64,000 bases of DNA from assembly GCA_036898135.1 (NCBI GenBank), contig CM072511.1, positions 51,389,638-51,453,637 of the forward strand. The letters are read 5' to 3'. The position numbers were made by a program, and so were the translations under genes. A model generated the notes under the pieces. The model was not told the origin of the DNA. It ran no database searches and saw only the letters and a program-made list of their open reading frames with translations. How positions within the stretch are numbered: position 1 is the first letter of the stretch; every line of letters begins with the position of its first letter. Below are positions 58,961-64,000 of this stretch, piece by piece. This stretch comes from Oncomelania hupensis. Lineage: Eukaryota > Mollusca > Gastropoda > Littorinimorpha > Pomatiopsidae.

Positions 58961-60727
58961 TGTTACCGCCACGACTCTCTCCGGGCAGACGCCACAAACA
59001 AACAACTTCCACATGCAGACAACCCAGAAAGAATGGCGATTACCCGCAGACGGAAGTGATGAAAAACACAACGAATATATATACAACTTTCAAGCTATTT
59101 ATTCATTCATTCCACACACTCATACACATACAACATTTACACATGAAACGAGGAAAATGGTGATGGAACAATCAATGGGTCGATGAACAATGAAATGGAA
59201 TGTCAGATGAACGAGGGTCGCTAATCAACCACGTCTAAGTATCGACTGTGCACTGCAAATGTCCGAACACAGGGGGGGGAAGGGGGGTCGAGTATCAAGA
59301 GGGGGACAACAAGGAAAAAGCCGACCTGATAGTAGGGCGTCCCCGTTGATGTCTCCGTGAAAGTATCTGCCCCTCCTCGTGGTTGTCACCGGACTGTTGC
59401 TGTGGATTCCAGGCGTAGTGGTGTCGCCACTCCCTCCCGCCGCTGACGATGATGATGATGATGATGACGCTGTAGTTGCGGCAGCCCTGCCACCGTCGAC
59501 GCCTCCCAGCCTGACTCCTCCAGTCGGCTAACACTGTGACGTCGAGGCCAGGTTCCGTACACAGACGTCACAACCACCGCGGGAAAGGTGGGGTTGTGGA
59601 ACAATGAAGATGTACACAAACGCAGACGTGGACGAACGGGTGGTGATGATGATGCTGGGTCCACACGACCAAATGTCGTCGTCGTTGTCGCGCGACGCTG
59701 GTCAACGTTGATCCGCGTTACCCAGTGACGAACTGATGAATACGACGAACTTTCGAACCTGCAACATGCTTGTCGTATTGTTAATGTCATGTCCACCCGA
59801 TTCTGTCCCCCTCCCTCCTCACACTCTCCCCCCCTACTACACTAACTAATTCCTGTATCTTGAAGAAGCGCCACTGCTGTCCACTTCACTTCCCTGACTA
59901 CTATTACTGTCACTTGTAATCAAACACATAATTCAAAAACTAAATGACATTATGAATGCATGAAATGAACAATGCTGCAAATGAATACATGTAATCATCA
60001 ACACATTATCCATCTTGAGCAACCGCAACCTCGACAACAGCAACCACTTCCATCCTACCTTCATCACACTTCACCCCCATCCTCATCCCTCATTCTCCCT
60101 CCTTCAGTCACACTCTTCCTTTCGTCTGCCTCTCCTCAGTGCAACCATCCTTCCCCCAGCCTCACGCACAGCTATCGTTCAACACCCCAACAGCCGGCCA
60201 TCGGTCATTAGCACAGTAAAGGAAGATAACACCATCACACTTACCCACACGGCTCGAACGTAAAAGCACCTGTAGCTAGCCCTTTCCACTGCTTGCCTAC
60301 ACAGTACTCCAAGTAAGGTATTCCAGTGCGTAGTAATTCCCGTTAGTGGACAAAACCTCTACACTAACTTACCACAACACAAAACTTAGTTATTTGCTCT
60401 ACTCTTCCTTGAGCTTGCTACCACAACTGTAACATTTCCCACTAGGTTTCTGTTAGAACCAGTTATTATTTACGTTAACAACTGTCCCACCCTTACTTCC
60501 AGAACAAAATACCCAGAGAAACAAGACCGCACGTCTTCTCTGTTACTCTGCAAAACGTGTTCTGACTACAGTGAACAAATTCCCAAAACTGGCTGGCCGA
60601 GCTCTGCTGTTCTAAATCACGCTTTCCACGCATAACCTAACATACGACAGCGCGCAGTTACTACCCCAACTCATTAACTCTCCACCCACACTTTCTACCC
60701 GGTTTCATCACAGGCTGCCCTGTGACA
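58961..60727 (-). mobile_element. Long terminal repeat (5' LTR in element orientation), 1,767 bp
   Basis: Bounded by plus-strand tgttaccgcc and gccctgtgaca. It should carry the element's promoter, but no core promoter was placed. It is followed on the right by the target duplication aggga (60728-60732). Confidence 0.95.
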
Positions 60728-61174
60728 AGGGACCTTTTTTTTAAGTGACCTTGAACCTAAACTATGAGAGATATAAAGTCCAAACTTGTTGTATTTAGAG
60801 ATGATATATTGGTTTCTCATATTTGTGCCGTTTTTGCATTGATCTTGAAGGTCAAGGTCATTTTATGCCTTGCAAAAACATACCAAAAATAGGTCATCAT
60901 ACAGTGGAATAGTCTAGCTGTTAATTTTACCCATAGTATGCAACAAAATTGGGTTAATTAATCAGACATGCATGAGAGATCCCGAGAAGGTCAAGGTCAT
61001 CCCAAGGTCAAGGTCACTGAAGGTCAAGTTTATGCTAAGGCTCCCGATTTTGGCATAATACAACTTTTGCTGTACTTTATTTGATAGTATATGAGTGTAT
61101 TTGGAACCGGAGGTCGACCAGTGTCATCTAAAGTTCAAGAGCATAGGAAGATCAAATCGGTACTTGCATTTTAA
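60728..61174 (+). mobile_element. Helitron/Helentron-like repeat, copy D, segment 2
   Basis: It resumes the repeat with aagtgaccttgaacctaaac and holds clustered AAGGTCA motifs (60853-61027). It ends at gtacttgcattttaa, the TTAA target of the piggyBac-like element. Confidence 0.85.
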
Positions 61175-63021
61175 CCCATATCTTACCAACAATTTTTTTT
61201 TCCATTTTCTTTGGATTATTTTGATTTTTCTTATTACAAACACATTCTCTAACACAAATATAAGCATCAAATTGGAAATTTTATTTTTCTTACGAGTTTT
61301 TGAGGACGCACGCTTGAAGCGTGCATGGTAGCTAGAGGGTGCGTGTAAATGTTGTCATGTTGCACTCTCAGAGAGTGCATGGTATCAAGAGAGTACTTTT
61401 TTTTTCTCCCAAACTTCAAAACAATAATACATACACAAGTATTCATGAAAAAAAATACTACAAAAACAAAAAACAAAATACTGTAGTTGAACTTTGTTTC
61501 AATATTTACTCAAACTCAGAATGTCATGTTCGAGCCCTGGAGACACAGTGAATTGAGCAGCACGTCAAAAGATGCCATGAAAGGTGTTGAAGCACTGATT
61601 GTGAACAACAGGTTTCTGCAGGAGTTGTTGCCTCTGATTGTGTAGAAGGCGTCCTGCTTGTTGTTGCCTAGGTATTGCTGGAACCTGCAGTGGTGAAGGG
61701 GGTGCCTGCTGTGGGGAGGGGGGTGCCTGCTGTGGGGAGGCAGGTGCCTGCTGTGGGGAGGGGGTTGCCTGCTGTGGGGAGGCAGGTGCCTGATGTGGGG
61801 AGGGGGTTGCCTGCTGTGGGGAGGCAGGTGCCTGCTGTGGGGAGGCAGTTGCTGCTGAGGGGAGGGGGTTGCCTGCTGTGGGGAGGTGGGTGCCGGCTGT
61901 GGGGAGGGTGGTGCCGTCTGTAAGGAGGTGGGTGCCTGCTGTAAGGAGGTGGGTGTCTGCTGTGGGGAGGCAGGTGCTTTTTGAGTAGAGACAGGTAGGG
62001 TCAGCTCTAACTCCTCCTCTAGCTCCTCTTCATCTTCTGGACCACCCATTCTGACAAGCTGTCCATTACTGCGATGCACAACTCCTTCTGCCTCAGCAAG
62101 AAGCTGACGACGACTCAAGTTGTTCATCTGTCCACTACCATCCTCATCACCACTGTCTTCTTCAGATTGTTGTCCATCCCCAGGAGGTGTGATGTACACA
62201 GCTGCAGTAAAAAAAAAAAAACTTCTTCGTCGAGTTGACTTAAAACGTCAAGTACGGTCATCCGTTGTAGAAGAGGTCTGTAAAATCAAACAAAAAACAA
62301 AAAAATTAAAATGAATGAACCACAAAAAGGTAACTTTGAATACATTTGCAAAGAATGTGGTGTGTGTGGTGCAAGCACAATTGTACTGTATATGGATGAG
62401 CAGATATGAAAATTTATACTTGAACCATACTAGGCCTATATATGCACACCTACTACGAATGTATGCATTCATAACCTAAATCAGTAGGGTGCATAGTCAT
62501 TGAAAAGCATTTTAACCTGTTTCCAAGGTTACAGAATCTGTAAATACACATAACTGAGTGATCTTTTACTACCATGTATGCTCGAAGCGTATTTAGCCTA
62601 GCGCTAAATACAGGGGCCTCCCGCTACCATGCACGCATGATGCGTGCAATGACATTGTGTTTTATTTCGACCAAAAGTTCTATGGAACTTCCGTCCTACA
62701 AAAAAATAACTTCTAAAAAGTTTTTCTAAAGATATCCCCGCAAACAAATGTGCATGCATCAGCAACATAACTGCTTTAGTAAATAAATGGCATTTACCTG
62801 GTTTGGCTTGAGGATTTTGAAGTCATTTTTAGACGTATGCTGCAGAAAAGGTCCTAACATGTGGTGGTTTTGCAAACAATAAGCAGAATGAGACTTTGAA
62901 ACGGTAGACAACTCCTTCGTCAATCGCAACATATCCAAATCAACAGTTATATCCCGTTTACTGCTACTAAAAAATGAAATAATATGAATGCACTTGTGAA
63001 GCGTGCATGGCTTAAAACGGG
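61175..63021 (-). mobile_element. piggyBac-like element, 1,847 bp, inserted at TTAA
   Basis: TTAA flanks the element at 61171-61174 and 63022-63025, and both ends begin CCC (left cccatatcttacc; right, reverse complement, cccgttttaagcc). Joining the flanks gives ttgcattttaaattacacaa, which aligns with the uninterrupted site in copy B (tttgcattttaatgccacaa), so the boundaries are well supported. Five palindromes, each followed by ATGG(TA), lie near the ends. The coding part resembles only the N-terminal region of piggyBac transposases; no DDE/DDD catalytic domain is visible, so the copy is non-autonomous. Confidence 0.85.
61516..62199 (-). pseudogene. piggyBac transposase N-terminal-like fragment with a PQQ-type repeat tract
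   Basis: The minus-strand frame encodes YITPPGDGQQSEEDSGDEDG, then NNLSRRQLLAEAE, the acidic N-terminal pattern seen in many piggyBac transposases (family knowledge). It is followed by about 100 residues of repeated SPQQAPTS/PPHSRHL-like units from a G-rich (plus-strand ctgctgtggggagg) minisatellite at about 61690-61975, and an unrelated-looking C-terminus. A candidate upstream exon (62962-62798, donor ccaaaccag|gtaaat, KRDITVDLDMLRLTKELST) exists, but a stop follows the nearest acceptor. Catalytic residues are absent. Confidence 0.5.
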
Positions 63022-63065
63022 TTAAATTACACAATTTCATTTTGTTTTTTTCTGGGCACTCATTT
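63022..63065 (+). mobile_element. Helitron/Helentron-like repeat, copy D, segment 3
   Basis: A short piece between the piggyBac-like element and the LINE fragment: ttaaattacacaatttcatt, then tctgggcactcattt. It ends in the LINE target duplication. Confidence 0.8.
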
Positions 63066-63445
63066 GTCATCTCTTGTCATCTCCATCTTCCTATACGCTT
63101 GCGAAACAAGGACTCCCACAGCAGATCTACAACGAAGAATACAGAGCATGGAGATGAGATGCTACAGAAGACTTCTGGGCATTTTTTTATACCCAGAACA
63201 TCACCAACATCAGCCTTGCAAAGACCATCCTGCAAGGCACTGTGCAAGGAGGCAGAAGAAAAAGGAGACAGAAAAAGAGATGGGAGGACAATATTCAAGA
63301 ATGGACTGGCTTGACACTGAGCAAAGCCATGAGGGTTGCTGAGGACAGATAAAGATGAAGTGCGCTGGTTAAACGATCATCTGTGGTGCCCCAACGACCT
63401 TCGAGTTACGGGATAGGATAGGATAGGATAGGATAGGATAGGATA
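63066..63445 (+). mobile_element. GGATA-tailed LINE, 3' fragment with 12-bp TSD
   Basis: It encodes broken ADLQRRIQSMEMRCYRRLLG, then a deletion, then GLT-type 3' sequence, ending with (ggata)n at about 63413-63445. The target duplication gggcactcattt is at 63054-63065 and 63446-63457. It interrupts copy D of the Helitron-like repeat. Confidence 0.92.
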
Positions 63446-63524
63446 GGGCACTCATTTTCATGTTAATAAATATTTCGAGTTCCACAAGGAGCATGTGAGT
63501 CATATGGTCTTTGCCCTTCTAGTT
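63446..63524 (+). mobile_element. Helitron/Helentron-like repeat, copy D, segment 4 and 3' end
   Basis: It resumes after the LINE with gggcactcattttcatgtta and ends ggtctttgcccttctagttt. One base of the 3' hairpin has changed (GGTC instead of GGGC). Confidence 0.85.
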
Positions 63525-64000
63525 TTTTGTATACGATAGCCAAAAAGTACAGGTGAGAGTCCTTATGGCACTGTAAATCAGCGACTTATGTTGGTCGGGC
63601 TGGTTTAGTACCTGTCTGCAGTCTTGGTTTCCAGCACACTCAGTACAAGAGGTGCTTTTTCCATCGCCAATCGTTCCTTAGCTTTGATAGTTTGCACGCC
63701 TGAATGGTACACTCAAGGCTAGTTCCCGAATATACGTATTACTCCGATGGGATCGAGAGGAGGGTGGTTGGATGGGAGGAGGACTGGTACTTGAAGAAGT
63801 GGATGGTTCTGCTATGAATGGGTCTGGCATCAGGTAAGGTTTTGATAATTTGACTTGGCCTTTCCCTCTTGGTGGAATATCGTGAAAGGCATGTTTGAAC
63901 ATAGCTGTCTGCTACAGCGTATTTGATCGCTATCCTCCTTATTAACCTTTTCCTCTTCCTTGTCCTTCTCATCCGTGTGAAGGCTTCATCTAACATTATA
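63525..64000. other. Right edge, unassigned; two overlapping minus-strand frames
   Basis: Minus-strand frames at 63996-63739 (RMRRTRKRKRLIRRIAIKYA) and 63902-63678 (HDIPPRGKGQVKLSKPYL) overlap in different phases. They might be remnants of one coding sequence broken by a frameshift, continuing past the window edge. No family is recognised. Confidence 0.3.

Larger units (their letters stand above)
53658..60727 (-). mobile_element. Ty3/gypsy-type LTR retrotransposon, 7,070 bp, minus strand, defective
   Basis: Two 1,767-bp LTRs flank an internal region of 3.5 kb. The 5-bp target duplication aggga occurs at 53653-53657 and 60728-60732. In element orientation the sequence after the 5' LTR is ta then TGGTGGAGATGC, a candidate primer-binding site whose tRNA I could not assign. 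A polypurine tract (ttgggaggggggtg) directly precedes the 3' LTR (55438-55425). The coding region is gag then pol in one frame, broken by one stop. Near-identical LTRs indicate a recent insertion. It sits inside copy D of the Helitron-like repeat. Confidence 0.95.

Noticed and set aside
54084..59796. Identical 136- and 79-codon frames in the two LTRs
   Set aside because: They are duplicated only because the LTRs are duplicates. They contain His/Ile runs from a GAT microsatellite and have no known function.
63678..63996. Two minus-strand frames at the right edge as a host gene
   Set aside because: They overlap in different phases, have no recognisable domain and run to the window edge. Kept only as an unassigned region.

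Overview
This is nuclear DNA of an invertebrate animal. Genes are split by GT-AG introns, coding density is low, and interspersed repeats and microsatellites are abundant. A single combined MBD2/3 gene, an FMRFamide-receptor-like neuropeptide receptor, and the mix of tRNA-derived SINEs, APE-type LINEs, piggyBac-like and Ty3/gypsy elements suggest a lophotrochozoan, most likely a mollusc. That assignment is inferred from gene and repeat character, not from a diagnostic marker.

Four host genes can be built exon by exon. (1) RIOK2, the atypical RIO2 kinase of 40S ribosome maturation, is on the minus strand: nine exons from 11577 to 2445, with the C-terminal exons beyond the left edge. (2) MBD2/3, a methyl-CpG-binding subunit of NuRD, is complete on the minus strand: five exons, 21291-15427, 242 aa. 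(3) A FAM184A-type coiled-coil protein is on the plus strand: nine exons, 23252-30041, C-terminal exons not seen. (4) A class A neuropeptide GPCR is on the minus strand: three coding exons, 48963-32752, 443 aa, with a 14 kb second intron. MBD2/3 and FAM184A are divergent, with start codons about 2 kb apart. The four genes are not functionally linked.

Most of the rest is mobile DNA. The left 2.1 kb is GC-rich and holds a 111/113-bp minisatellite. RIOK2 intron 1 carries a roughly 2.5 kb AT-rich block studded with GTCACAAATGTCAC in both orientations, with a small candidate spliced gene inside. MBD2/3 intron 2 holds a cluster of deleted or inverted copies of one APE-type LINE with (GGATA)n tails. 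The GPCR intron holds SINEs, two copies of an unnamed ~590-bp retroposon (a third lies in RIOK2 intron 2), a LINE fragment, a lone THAP-type exon and two copies of a Helitron/Helentron-like repeat rich in AAGGTCA motifs.

The right end (53164-63524) is the most informative part. One copy of that Helitron-like repeat was entered by three unrelated elements, each with recognisable target-site evidence: a 7,070-bp Ty3/gypsy-type LTR element (TSD aggga), a 1,847-bp piggyBac-like element at TTAA, and a 3' LINE fragment (12-bp TSD). The LTR element has near-identical 1,767-bp LTRs, an integrase zinc-finger region placed before the RT/RNase H region, and a reading frame lacking the catalytic RT and integrase cores. 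The piggyBac-like element carries five palindromes each followed by ATGG(TA). No CRISPR array, rRNA gene or functional tRNA gene was found.
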